64,000 bases of DNA from Modestobacter sp. VKM Ac-2982 (GTDB lineage Bacteria > Actinomycetota > Actinomycetes > Mycobacteriales > Geodermatophilaceae): contig NZ_JAPVBL010000007.1 in assembly GCF_026967935.1 (NCBI RefSeq), positions 62,001-126,000 on the forward strand. Reading direction: 5' to 3'. The notes beneath the pieces are model-generated. The model made no database searches, was not told the DNA's origin, and worked only from the letters and a program-made list of their open reading frames with translations. Position 1 is the first letter of the stretch. Each line of letters opens with the position of its first letter. A program made the position numbers and the translations under genes. Of the stretch, positions 1-7,832 are shown piece after piece.

Positions 1-837
1 CCGGACGGCTACCCGGTGCACGGCTGGGTCACCACGCCGCCCGGTCCCGGGCCGCACCCGGTGCTGCTGACGGTGCACGGCGGGCCGTTCAGCCAGTACG
101 GGTGGACGCTCTTCGACGAGACCCAGGCCTACGTCGAGGCCGGCTACGCCGTGCTGATGTGCAACCCCCGCGGGTCGTCGGGCTACGGCCAGGCGCACGG
201 GCGGGTGATCAAGGAGCACATGGGCGAGCTGGACGCCGACGACGTGCTCGCCTTCCTGGACGCGGCGCTGGCCGACCCGGGGCTGGACGCCACCCGCGTC
301 GGGCTGATGGGCGGCTCGTACGGCGGGTTCATGACCACGCTGCTGCTCGGCCGCACCGACCGGTTCGTCGCCGGCATCAGCGAGCGGGGGTTCAACGACC
401 CGGTGAGCTTCGTCGGCTCCTCCGACATCGGGTTCTTCTTCCCCGACGAGTACGTGGGCACCGACCCCGAGCGCGTCGCCGCACAGTCGCCGATGGCCTC
501 GGCGCACCGGATCACCACGCCGACGATGGTGATCCACTCGGAGGAGGACTGGCGCTGCCCGCTGGAACAGGGCACCCGGCTCTACGTGGAGCTCAAGCGC
601 CGCGGCGTCCCCACCGAGCTGCTGCTGTTCCCGGGGGAGGGGCACGAGCTGTCGCGGTCCGGCCGGCCGAAGCACCGCCAGGCCCGGCTCGAGCACGTGC
701 TGCGCTGGTGGGGGCGCTGGCTCCCGACCCCGCAGAACAGCTCGGCCATGGGCGCGCTGCCGGCCGGGTCCGGCGGCGGCTCGGCCGGGCCGGACCCCGC
801 CGAGCCGCTGACCGTGCAGGCGACCCGGGTCGACTGA
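1..837 (+). CDS. S9-family serine peptidase (prolyl oligopeptidase / acylaminoacyl peptidase type), 3' part
   Basis: The frame is open from the first base, so the gene begins upstream; the 278 residues seen are the C-terminal alpha/beta-hydrolase domain. The nucleophile elbow GGSYGG has its Ser codon at 316-318, the acid Asp lies in HSEEDW (547-549), and the catalytic His in GEGHEL (643-645). The oxyanion-side motif TVHGGPF is at 73-93. In this family an N-terminal beta-propeller precedes the domain and restricts substrates to peptides; it would lie outside the window. The last 45 residues are a Gly/Pro/Ala-rich tail beyond the usual domain end. Ends just before a bidirectional hairpin (838-861). 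An in-frame ATG at 16 is internal, because homology to the fold starts before it. Family assignment is firm; substrate is unknown. Confidence 0.9.
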   Translation, partial: PDGYPVHGWVTTPPGPGPHPVLLTVHGGPFSQYGWTLFDETQAYVEAGYAVLMCNPRGSSGYGQAHGRVIKEHMGELDADDVLAFLDAALADPGLDATRVGLMGGSYGGFMTTLLLGRTDRFVAGISERGFNDPVSFVGSSDIGFFFPDEYVGTDPERVAAQSPMASAHRITTPTMVIHSEEDWRCPLEQGTRLYVELKRRGVPTELLLFPGEGHELSRSGRPKHRQARLEHVLRWWGRWLPTPQNSSAMGALPAGSGGGSAGPDPAEPLTVQATRVD

Positions 838-861
838 CGAGGGCGCTGTCCCGCGCCCTCG
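838..861. terminator. bidirectional hairpin terminator
   Basis: Perfect 9-bp inverted repeat CGAGGGCGC / GCGCCCTCG around a 6-nt loop (847-852), between the convergent stops at 837 (+) and 863 (-). No T-run, as is common for high-GC actinobacterial terminators. Confidence 0.65.
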
Positions 862-862
862 C

Positions 863-1297
863 TCACCTGCGGCGGCGGACCACCGCGTAGCCGAGGCCGA
901 GCAGCGCCGCGACCAGGGCGGTCTCGAGCGCCCGGGCCCGGGCGCTGGCGCGGATGATGCCGACGGCGTCCGGGCGTGCCTGCCGGGTGCCCAGCAGAGC
1001 TCCGCCGAGCGACGAGTCGACTCCCGCCCCGACGGTGACGATGTGCTGCGACGGTGAGTCGAGCCGGGCGGTGAGCCCGGCGCCGGCCAGTGCGCCGGCC
1101 AGCTCGGCGAGGTCGGCGCGGCCCGGCCGGGTCCCGGTGCCGGCGGTGGCCGCCGCCCGGAGGCCGAGCACGAACCCGCGGACGTCGTCGGCGACCACGT
1201 GGACGTCACCGCCCGCGGCGGTGACCCGCACGGGCGCACCGTCGACCTCGATCGACAGGTCGGCCGTCACGTCGAGGCGGGCCACCTCCGGGGTCAT
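863..1297 (-). CDS. uncharacterised 144-aa protein with C-terminal membrane anchor
   Basis: Not a family I recognise. The ATG at 1297-1295 overlaps the stop of the upstream 82-aa gene (ATGA), so the two are translationally coupled. The N-terminal ~100 residues look like a small soluble alpha/beta fold, rich in Val/Thr/Asp, with no visible catalytic motif. Residues ~118-139 form a hydrophobic stretch (LETALVAALLGLGYAVV) ending in RRRR, which suggests a tail anchor with the body in the cytoplasm. A longer frame is open upstream, but it overlaps the partner gene throughout and is unlikely. Function unknown; coupling to the neighbour suggests they act together. Confidence 0.75.
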   Translation of the reverse strand: MTPEVARLDVTADLSIEVDGAPVRVTAAGGDVHVVADDVRGFVLGLRAAATAGTGTRPGRADLAELAGALAGAGLTARLDSPSQHIVTVGAGVDSSLGGALLGTRQARPDAVGIIRASARARALETALVAALLGLGYAVVRRRR

Positions 1298-1542
1298 CCC
1301 TTGCTGGCGTTCTCGGCGGTGGTGATGCGCAGCGTCCCGTTCAGCCGCCAGGTGGCGCGGGGCGCGTCCGCGCCCGTCTCCCGCGGGACCTCGACGGTCA
1401 TGTCGACGAACTCGTAGTTGATCGCCGCGCCCTTGCCCGTCAGGTAGGCCCACATCTCCTTGCCCAGATCGGCGAAGCTGGTCGTCTCGTGGGACTTGAT
1501 GTCGCGCTTGCCGGTCGCAGTGTCGCTGTTCGACGTGGTCAT
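1294..1542 (-). CDS. uncharacterised 82-aa protein
   Basis: Small soluble protein, no signal peptide or membrane segment. Starts MTTSNSDTATGK; the ATG is preceded by a good ribosome site (GAGGAG, 6 nt upstream). The middle (KEMWAYLTGKGAAINYEF) is helical in character and is followed by beta-like segments (VDMTVEVPRE, TWRLNGTLRITT). Its stop overlaps the start of the membrane-anchored partner at 1297, so it is the first gene of a two-gene unit. No family recognised. The reverse-strand frame has normal high-GC third positions. Confidence 0.75.
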   Translation of the reverse strand: MTTSNSDTATGKRDIKSHETTSFADLGKEMWAYLTGKGAAINYEFVDMTVEVPRETGADAPRATWRLNGTLRITTAENASKG

Positions 1543-1705
1543 GGAGCTCTCCTCGCTCGGGCGGTGGCCGCAGGGACACGGCGCTTCCGGACGTGCCGCG
1601 GGCGCGCTCGTCCACGGCTTCGGTTGCGCACTACCCGGTATGGCGTCGGCGAACCGACATCCGGAGCGGGCGGCTGAGGAGAGGTGGCCGGGCCACGAGC
1701 CGGTC

Positions 1706-1711
1706 TAGCGT
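1706..1711 (+). promoter_or_regulatory. -10 element of a leaderless promoter
   Basis: TAGCGT (TANNNT class) followed by 6 nt and then the ATG at 1718, so the transcript would start at or near the A of the start codon. No ribosome site is present, which fits. Confidence 0.5.
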
Positions 1712-1717
1712 GTCCGC

Positions 1718-1996
1718 ATGGCGCTCATCTACCCGGTCCAGGCCGACCTCCCGGAGCCCGACGAGGACAGCGACGCCGACTTCGCCGAGCTCGCGGCCGA
1801 CCTCTCCGACAACTGGCTGGTCGAGATCGCCGTGGGGGAGGACGGGGACGACGCGTGCTTCGGCCCGCTCACCGCGAAGGCGGCCTGGGACCTGGCGGTC
1901 GACCTCGACGAGCGTCGGCCCGAGTGGTCGATCTCGGTGGTGCCGCTGCACGTGGCCGGGACGGCGGACGAGCTCGTGGACCTCTTCGAGGACTAG
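1718..1996 (+). CDS. uncharacterised acidic 92-aa protein
   Basis: Small and strongly acidic (residues ~11-30 are mostly Asp/Glu/Ala). No signal peptide, metal site or membrane segment. The second half (KAAWDLAVDLDERRPEWSIS) looks like a helix followed by beta strands. The start at 1718 fits a leaderless promoter directly upstream. Stand-alone gene; no family recognised. Confidence 0.7.
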   Translation: MALIYPVQADLPEPDEDSDADFAELAADLSDNWLVEIAVGEDGDDACFGPLTAKAAWDLAVDLDERRPEWSISVVPLHVAGTADELVDLFED

Positions 1997-2032
1997 GAGC
2001 TCGTCGAGGGCCGGGGCTCTGCGCCGCGTCGG

Positions 2033-2081
2033 CCACCAGCCGCAGGCGCGCCACTCCGGCAGGTCCGGCCGCTCCGCGCCG
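2033..2081 (-). repeat. displaced copy of the 3' end of the MBL-hydrolase gene
   Basis: This stretch matches 2526-2574, the last codons of the MBL-fold gene, with three differences in about 48 nt and in the same orientation. It still reads ERPDLPEWRACGW against ERPNLPEWRARGW in the intact gene. The two copies flank the VOC gene as direct repeats. It is either a gene remnant or the scar of a duplication/insertion. No further homology to the hydrolase is visible beyond it. Confidence 0.7.
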
Positions 2082-2103
2082 GCGTACCGACCGGGGTCGG
2101 GCG

Positions 2104-2487
2104 TCACCCGGCAGGCGGGTGCTCCGCAAGGCAGAACAGGTTGCCCTCCGGGTCGGCGAGGGTCGACCACTGCACCCAGGGGACCTCGTCGAGCACGTCC
2201 CACCGGTGGACCGCGCCGAGCGCGATAGCGCGGTCGACCGCGGCGGTCCGCGTCCCCCACGGCACCGTGAGGTCGAGGTGCTGGGCCGGCTGGTCCGGAC
2301 GATCGCCGGGGTGCGGCCAGAAGGACATCGCGAAGCCGTCGGGCTCCCGGGCGGAGACGAACACGAAGTCGCCGTGCTCGCCGGCGATCTCACTGCCGAG
2401 CAGGCCGGCCCAGAAGGAGGCAAGTGCGCGGGGATCGCGGGCGGCGACGTTCACCGCGCCCAGCGAGACAGGAGGACCGTCGGCCAT
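2104..2487 (-). CDS. VOC-superfamily protein (glyoxalase/bleomycin-resistance fold)
   Basis: 127 residues. The start MADGPPVSLGAVNVAARDP puts the first beta strand of the fold near the N-terminus, as in relatives; a longer reading from 2547 would overlap the neighbour and add residues without family character. Features typical of the fold: ARDPRALASFWAGLLG (helix after strand 1), HLDLTVP (central strand with its metal-position His), and DPEGNLFCLAEHP (last strand, Glu/His). Single-domain VOC proteins act as dimers on small molecules, but substrate cannot be read from sequence. A TANNNT hexamer 7 nt upstream suggests leaderless expression. The gene is bracketed by direct repeats of the MBL gene's 3' end (2033-2081 and 2526-2574). 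Confidence 0.8.
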   Translation of the reverse strand: MADGPPVSLGAVNVAARDPRALASFWAGLLGSEIAGEHGDFVFVSAREPDGFAMSFWPHPGDRPDQPAQHLDLTVPWGTRTAAVDRAIALGAVHRWDVLDEVPWVQWSTLADPEGNLFCLAEHPPAG

Positions 2488-2494
2488 GTACGGC

Positions 2495-2500
2495 ACGGTA
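2495..2500 (-). promoter_or_regulatory. -10 element of a leaderless promoter (VOC gene)
   Basis: TACCGT on the minus strand, 7 nt before the ATG at 2487. Eight bases further upstream is TGGTCGGCG, a 7/9 match to the PafBC-type element TTGTCRGTG; this is weaker than at uvrC and may be chance. Confidence 0.4.
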
Positions 2501-2525
2501 GGCGATGGCGCCGACCACCGTCCCG

Positions 2526-3194
2526 TCACCAGCCGCGGGCGCGCCACTCCGGCAGGTTCGGCCGCTCGGCGCCGATCGTGGTGTCGCTCCCGTGCCCCGG
2601 GTAGACCCAGGTGTCGTCGGGCAGCTCGCCGAACAGCCGGCTCTCCACGTCGTCGACCAGGCTGGTGAACCGGGCGGCGTCGGACTGGGTGTTGCCCACG
2701 CCGCCGGGGAACAGGCTGTCGCCGGTGAAGACGTGCGTGCCGGCGCCCCCGGGACCACGCCAGACCAGCGCGATGCTGCCCGGCGTGTGCCCGCGCAGGT
2801 GCACCACCTCGAGGGTCTGGTCGCCGACGGCGACGGCGTCACCGTGCTGCACCGGCCGGGTGACCGGCACCGGCAGGTCGGCCGCGTCGGCCGGGTGTGC
2901 GACGGTCTCCGCGCCGGTCGCCCGCACCACCTCCGGGAGCGCGCGGTGGTGGTCCCAGTGCCCGTGCGTGGTCACCACCGTGCGGACGTCGGCGTCGCCG
3001 ATCAGCTCGAGCAGCGCGGCCGGCTCGGCCGCGGCGTCGACCAGCAGCGACTCCCCGGTGGCCGTGCTGGTGAGCAGGTAGACGTTGTTCGCCATCTCGC
3101 TGACGGCCAGCTTCCGGATGGTCAGCCCGGGGAGCTCCCGGACGTCGGCGGGACCGCCGACCTGCACGTCACCGGTGTACGTCTGCCCGCTCAT
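2526..3194 (-). CDS. metallo-beta-lactamase-fold hydrolase (glyoxalase II-like)
   Basis: 222 residues. Zinc motif THGHWDHH supplies His77, His79, Asp81 and His82; further ligands are the His in LRGHTPGS, the Asp in FTGDSLF, and the His in YPGHGSDT. This is the full set for a dinuclear MBL hydrolase with glyoxalase II-like spacing. Cytoplasmic, no signal peptide. Substrate unknown; thioester or lactone hydrolysis is typical. From memory, an MBL gene next to uvrA is also seen in mycobacteria. The last codons are duplicated at 2033-2081. Divergent from the amidase at 3242 with a 47-nt gap. Confidence 0.9.
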   Translation of the reverse strand: MSGQTYTGDVQVGGPADVRELPGLTIRKLAVSEMANNVYLLTSTATGESLLVDAAAEPAALLELIGDADVRTVVTTHGHWDHHRALPEVVRATGAETVAHPADAADLPVPVTRPVQHGDAVAVGDQTLEVVHLRGHTPGSIALVWRGPGGAGTHVFTGDSLFPGGVGNTQSDAARFTSLVDDVESRLFGELPDDTWVYPGHGSDTTIGAERPNLPEWRARGW

Positions 3195-3211
3195 GCTGCT
3201 CCCGTCCGGGA

Positions 3212-3234
3212 CTGTCGGTACCGCCGTCTAGGTT
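3212..3234 (+). promoter_or_regulatory. candidate DNA-damage (PafBC-type) leaderless promoter of the amidase
   Basis: CTGTCGGTA (3212-3220), exactly 8 nt, then TAGGTT (3229-3234), then 7 nt to the ATG at 3242. The known layout in mycobacteria is TTGTCRGTG-N8-TANNNT; this site matches 7 of 9 in the upstream element. A perfect -10 with no ribosome site suggests a leaderless message. Confidence 0.4.
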
Positions 3235-3241
3235 CGTCGGC

Positions 3242-4696
3242 ATGGACGCTAGTGCAGGTTCCGGGCCCGCTGCCGCGCCCGCTGGGGCTGGGCCCGGCGG
3301 GGTGGTGCTCGACGGGGTCGTCGGTCTGCCGGCGACCGAGCTCGCCGCGCGGGTCCGCGCGGGGGAGCTGTCCGCGGTCGACGTGGTCCGCGCCCACCTC
3401 CGGCACCTGGCCGCCGTCGAGGCGCGGCTCGGGGCCTTCCGGGTGGTCCGCACCGAGGCCGCCCTCGCCGAGGCCGCCGCGGTCGACGCGCACCCCGACC
3501 GGGCCCGGCTGCCGCTGGCGGGCGTCCCGATCGCGGTGAAGGACAACGTCGCGGTCGCCGGTGAGGTGGTCACCGACGGGTCGTCGGCCCACCGGCCGGT
3601 CCCGGCGACCGCCGACCACCCGGTGGTGGCCCGGTTGCGGGCCGCGGGCGCGGTCGTCCTCGGCATCACCCGGGTGCCGGAGCTGTGTCTGTACTGCGCC
3701 ACCGACGGTGCCGGCACGGTGACCCGCAACCCCTGGGACACCGCACGCTCGGCCGCCGGCTCGTCCGGCGGCAGCGCCGCCGCCGTGGCGGCCGGCGTGG
3801 TCCCGCTGGCCCAGGGGAACGACGGCATGGGCTCCCTCCGGCTGCCCGCCGCCGCCTGCGGACTCGTCACGCTCAAGCCGGGCTCCGGTGTGGTCCCGGC
3901 CCAGATCGGCGCCGACAGCTGGTCGGGGATGGCCGAGAACGGCGTCCTCGCCACCACCGTCGCCGACCTGGCCGTCGGCTTCGCCGTGCTCGCCGGCACC
4001 GAGCCCGTCCCGCCGGCGGCTCCGGTCGGCCCGCTGCGGATCGCGGTCTCGACCCGCTCGCCCGTGCCCGGCGTCCGACTGGACGCCGCCGGCCGCGCGG
4101 CGGTGGACGTCGTGGTCGCCGAGCTGCGCGCCGCCGGTCACGTCGTGGTCGAGAAGGAGCCGCTGATCACGCCGGCTGCGGCGTTGGGCGCCATCACCCG
4201 GTGGCTGGCCGGCGCCGACGCCGACGCCGAGGCGCTGGGGCTGGACCGGGCGGCGCTGGAACCGCGCAGCCGCACCCACGCCCGGCTGGGCCGCTGGGTG
4301 CGCCGGGCCGGCCTGGTCCGCCCGCAGACGGCGGCGGCGTTCCGGGCCCGGATGGCCGACTTCTTCGCCGACGTCGACGTCCTGCTCAGCCCGGTGGTCT
4401 CCGGTCCGCCGCTGCCCGCCCGGCCGTGGCACGAGCGGGGCTTCCTGGCGAACATCACGGCCAACGCCCGCTGGGCGCCGTGGACGTCGGCCTGGAACGT
4501 GGCGGGTCTCCCCGCACTCGTCCTGCCGGCCGGCCCGGGGCGGGACGGGCTGCCCAGCTCCGTCCAGTTCGTCGGCCCGGCCGGGGCCGAGACGCGGCTA
4601 CTCTGGCTGGCCGGGGAGCTCGAAGGCCGGCTGCCCTGGTGCCGGCACGCGCCGGTCTTCGACCCGGCAGGACGGGTCGGCGGCCCCGCCGGCTGA
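3242..4696 (+). CDS. amidase signature family hydrolase
   Basis: 484 residues, usual length for the family. The Ser-cisSer-Lys triad is visible: Lys100 in AVKDNVAV, cis-Ser174 in AGSSGGSAA, and the nucleophile Ser198 in GMGSLRLPA, 24 residues later as in the family. These enzymes cleave a carboxamide C-N bond; GatA shares the signature but this gene is alone, without GatB/GatC, and its substrate-binding C-terminal half is not GatA-like by eye. No signal peptide, so cytoplasmic. The N-terminus is an Ala/Gly-rich lead-in. It lies between a divergent MBL hydrolase and uvrA. Confidence 0.9.
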   Translation: MDASAGSGPAAAPAGAGPGGVVLDGVVGLPATELAARVRAGELSAVDVVRAHLRHLAAVEARLGAFRVVRTEAALAEAAAVDAHPDRARLPLAGVPIAVKDNVAVAGEVVTDGSSAHRPVPATADHPVVARLRAAGAVVLGITRVPELCLYCATDGAGTVTRNPWDTARSAAGSSGGSAAAVAAGVVPLAQGNDGMGSLRLPAAACGLVTLKPGSGVVPAQIGADSWSGMAENGVLATTVADLAVGFAVLAGTEPVPPAAPVGPLRIAVSTRSPVPGVRLDAAGRAAVDVVVAELRAAGHVVVEKEPLITPAAALGAITRWLAGADADAEALGLDRAALEPRSRTHARLGRWVRRAGLVRPQTAAAFRARMADFFADVDVLLSPVVSGPPLPARPWHERGFLANITANARWAPWTSAWNVAGLPALVLPAGPGRDGLPSSVQFVGPAGAETRLLWLAGELEGRLPWCRHAPVFDPAGRVGGPAG

Positions 4697-4882
4697 CCGG
4701 GCAGCGTCGCCCAGCGCGGGCGGGGGAGACCCAGTCGACACCCGCGCCGGGAAGCCCGCCCGTCGGGCCACCGTTCCACTGAGGCGATGCACCTCACCGG
4801 CCTCGAGCTCCGCACTGCACCACTGGTCCCCGCCGCCCCGCGACCGGACCAGCACCGAACCACTGCGACCGACAGGGATCAC

Positions 4883-7777
4883 ATGGACCGGCTCGTCGTC
4901 CGCGGCGCCCGAGAGCACAACCTCAAGGACGTCCACCTCGACCTGCCCCGCGACGCGATGATCGTGTTCACGGGGCTCTCCGGCTCTGGCAAGTCGAGCC
5001 TGGCCTTCGACACGATCTTCGCCGAGGGCCAGCGCCGGTACGTGGAGTCGCTGTCCGCCTACGCCCGCCAGTTCCTGGGCCAGATGGACAAGCCCGACGT
5101 CGACTTCATCGAGGGCCTCTCCCCGGCGGTGTCGATCGACCAGAAGTCCACGAACCGCAACCCGCGGTCGACGGTCGGCACGATCACCGAGGTCTACGAC
5201 TACCTCCGGCTGCTCTACGCCCGGGCCGGTCAGCCGCACTGCCCCAACTGCGGCAAGCCGATCTCCCGGCAGACGCCACAGCAGATTGTGGACCAGGTGC
5301 TCGCCATGGAGGAGGGCACCCGGTTCCAGGTGCTGGCCCCCGTCGTCCGGGCCCGCAAGGGCGAGTACGTCGACCTGTTCAGCTCGCTGCAGACCCAGGG
5401 CTTCTCCCGGGTCCGGGTCGACGGCACCATCCACCCGCTGACCGAGCCGCCGAAGCTCAAGAAGCAGGAGAAGCACACGATCGAGGTGATCGTCGACCGA
5501 CTGACGGTCAAGGAGAACGCCAAGCGGCGGTTGACCGACTCGGTCGAGACAGCGCTCGGCCTCGCCGGTGGCCTGGTCGTGCTCGACTTCGTCGACCTCC
5601 CCGAGGGCGACGCGCACCGCGAGCGCACCTTCTCCGAGCACCTGGCCTGCATCGACGACGGGCTGTCCTTCGAGGCGCTGGAGCCGCGGTCGTTCTCCTT
5701 CAACTCGCCCTTCGGCGCCTGCACCGAGTGCACCGGCATCGGCACCCGCAAGGAGGTCGACCCCGACCTCGTGGTCCCCGACCCGGGCAAGAGCCTGGGC
5801 GAGGGTGCCATCGCCCCCTGGGCCGGCTCGATGAGCAACGAGTACTTCCAGCGGCTGCTCGGCGGGCTCGCCGACATGATCGGCTTCTCCATGAGCACGC
5901 CCTGGGAGGAGCTGCCGGCCACGGTGCAGAAGGCGGTCCTGCACGGCTCCCCGGACCAGGTGCACGTCCGCTACAAGAACCGCTACGGCCGCGAGCGCAG
6001 CTACTACGCCGCCTTCGAGGGCGTGCTGCCCTTCCTCGAGCGCCGCCACGAGGACACCGACAGCGAGTTCATGAAGGACAAGTACGAGGGCTACATGCGG
6101 GACGTCCCGTGCCCCGTCTGCCACGGCACCCGGCTCAAGCCGGAGATCCTCGCCGTCAAGATGAACGGCCGCTCGATCGCCGAGGTCACCGGCCTGTCCA
6201 TCGGCGAGGCCTCGGAGTGGCTCAACGCCCTGGAGCTCGGCGAGCGGGAGCGGGCGATCGCCGTCCAGGTGCTCCGGGAGATCCAGGCCCGGCTCTCCTT
6301 CCTCGTCTCCGTCGGGCTGGACTACCTGTCCCTGGACCGTCCGGCCGCCACGCTGGCCGGTGGGGAGGCGCAGCGCATCCGGCTGGCCACCCAGATCGGC
6401 TCCGGGCTGGTCGGCGTCCTCTACGTGCTCGACGAGCCGTCGATCGGACTGCACCAGCGCGACAACGTCCGGCTGATCGAGACGCTGGTCCGGCTGCGCG
6501 ACATGGGCAACACCCTGATCGTCGTCGAGCACGATGAGGACACCATCAAGCAGGCCGACTGGATCGTCGACATCGGTCCCGGCGCCGGCGAGCACGGTGG
6601 CGAGGTCGTGGTCAGCGGCACCTACGAGGACCTCCTCGCCAGCGAGCGGTCGATCACCGGGCAGTACCTCTCCGGCCGCCGGGAGATCACGATCCCGGCG
6701 ATCCGCCGGGAGCGGACACCGGGGCGTGAGCTCGTCGTCAAGGGCGCCCGGGAGAACACCCTGCGCGGCATCGACGTCGCCTTCCCGCTCGGCGTCCTGG
6801 TCGCGGTCACCGGGGTCAGCGGGTCCGGCAAGTCGAGCCTGGTCAACGACATTCTGTACACGACGCTGGCCAACGAGCTGAACCGCGCCCGGATGGTGCC
6901 CGGCCGGCACCGGACCATCACCGGCCTGGACCAGCTGGACAAGGTCGTCGGCGTCGACCAGTCGCCGATCGGCCGCACCCCGCGGTCCAACCCGGCGACC
7001 TACACCGGCGTCTGGGACCACGTCCGCAAGCTGTTCGCCAGCACGTCGGAGGCGAAGGTCCGCGGCTACCAGCCCGGCCGGTTCTCCTTCAACGTCAAGG
7101 GCGGCCGGTGCGAGGCGTGCTCCGGCGACGGCACGCTGAAGATCGAGATGAACTTCCTGCCCGACGTCTACGTGCCGTGCGAGGTGTGCAAGGGCGCCCG
7201 GTTCAACCGGGAGACCCTGGAGGTGCACTACAAGGGCAAGACGGTCGCCGAGGTGCTGGACATGCCGATCGAGGAGGCCGCGGACTTCTTCGCCGCGATC
7301 CCCGCGATCGCCCGGTACATGCGCACCCTCACCGACGTCGGCCTGGGCTACGTCCGGCTCGGTCAGCCGGCCACCACGCTCTCCGGCGGTGAGGCGCAGC
7401 GGGTCAAGCTCGCCAGCGAGCTGCAGAAGCGCTCCAACGGCCGCACGATCTACGTCCTCGACGAGCCCACCACCGGGCTGCACTTCGAGGACATCAACAA
7501 GCTGCTGCAGGTCATCCAGGGCCTGGTCGACAAGGGCAACTCGGTCATCGTCATCGAGCACAACCTCGACGTGATCAAGAGCGCCGACTGGCTGATCGAC
7601 ATGGGCCCGGAGGGCGGGTTCCGTGGCGGCGTGGTCGTCGCCGAGGGACCGCCGGAGCTGGTCGCGTCGGTCCCGGAGAGCCACACCGGCCGGTTCCTGG
7701 CGAAGATCCTCGACCCGGAGGCAGTCGCCGCGGCGGCCTCCGGCGTCAAGAAGAAGACCCGGAAGAAGGCCAGCTGA
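4883..7777 (+). CDS. uvrA: excinuclease ABC subunit UvrA
   Basis: 964 residues. UvrA is the damage-sensing ATPase of nucleotide excision repair: it loads UvrB on lesions and is then released. Tandem ABC modules are seen: Walker [10 protein letters not shown] at residues 31-39 and GVSGSGKSS in the second half; ABC signatures LAGGEAQR and LSGGEAQR; Walker B YVLDEPS and YVLDEPT. Zinc-binding CxxC pairs occur at CPNC, CTEC, CPVC and CEAC...CEVC. The N-terminus [17 protein letters not shown] matches the family start, so I chose 4883 (AGGGAT 6 nt upstream) rather than the in-frame ATG at 4787. The C-terminus is a basic KKKTRKK tail. No actinobacterial LexA box was found upstream. Confidence 0.97.
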   Translation: MDRLVVRGAREHNLKDVHLDLPRDAMIVFTGLSGSGKSSLAFDTIFAEGQRRYVESLSAYARQFLGQMDKPDVDFIEGLSPAVSIDQKSTNRNPRSTVGTITEVYDYLRLLYARAGQPHCPNCGKPISRQTPQQIVDQVLAMEEGTRFQVLAPVVRARKGEYVDLFSSLQTQGFSRVRVDGTIHPLTEPPKLKKQEKHTIEVIVDRLTVKENAKRRLTDSVETALGLAGGLVVLDFVDLPEGDAHRERTFSEHLACIDDGLSFEALEPRSFSFNSPFGACTECTGIGTRKEVDPDLVVPDPGKSLGEGAIAPWAGSMSNEYFQRLLGGLADMIGFSMSTPWEELPATVQKAVLHGSPDQVHVRYKNRYGRERSYYAAFEGVLPFLERRHEDTDSEFMKDKYEGYMRDVPCPVCHGTRLKPEILAVKMNGRSIAEVTGLSIGEASEWLNALELGERERAIAVQVLREIQARLSFLVSVGLDYLSLDRPAATLAGGEAQRIRLATQIGSGLVGVLYVLDEPSIGLHQRDNVRLIETLVRLRDMGNTLIVVEHDEDTIKQADWIVDIGPGAGEHGGEVVVSGTYEDLLASERSITGQYLSGRREITIPAIRRERTPGRELVVKGARENTLRGIDVAFPLGVLVAVTGVSGSGKSSLVNDILYTTLANELNRARMVPGRHRTITGLDQLDKVVGVDQSPIGRTPRSNPATYTGVWDHVRKLFASTSEAKVRGYQPGRFSFNVKGGRCEACSGDGTLKIEMNFLPDVYVPCEVCKGARFNRETLEVHYKGKTVAEVLDMPIEEAADFFAAIPAIARYMRTLTDVGLGYVRLGQPATTLSGGEAQRVKLASELQKRSNGRTIYVLDEPTTGLHFEDINKLLQVIQGLVDKGNSVIVIEHNLDVIKSADWLIDMGPEGGFRGGVVVAEGPPELVASVPESHTGRFLAKILDPEAVAAAASGVKKKTRKKAS

Positions 7778-7780
7778 CCG

Positions 7781-7812
7781 GTGCACGGGGCGGCGGCAGC
7801 TGACCCGTGCAC
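7781..7812. terminator. weak inverted repeat after uvrA
   Basis: GTGCACGGG (7781-7789) and CCCGTGCAC (7804-7812), a perfect 9-bp stem with a 14-nt loop, just after the uvrA stop and before the next start at 7833. Possible attenuator or terminator; the short gap allows read-through. Confidence 0.35.
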
Positions 7813-7832
7813 TGCCGAACGAGAGGAACACC

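Noticed and set aside
2113-2487. Idea that the VOC and MBL proteins form a novel glyoxalase I/II pair
   Set aside because: Attractive by fold (VOC as glyoxalase I, MBL as glyoxalase II), but the VOC protein lacks recognisable GlxI metal residues in the usual places, and the repeat suggests chance insertion.
4697-4882. Possible LexA/SOS box upstream of uvrA
   Set aside because: No TCGAAC-N4-GTTCGA-like palindrome is present; CGAACCACTGCGACCG is only a weak partial resemblance.
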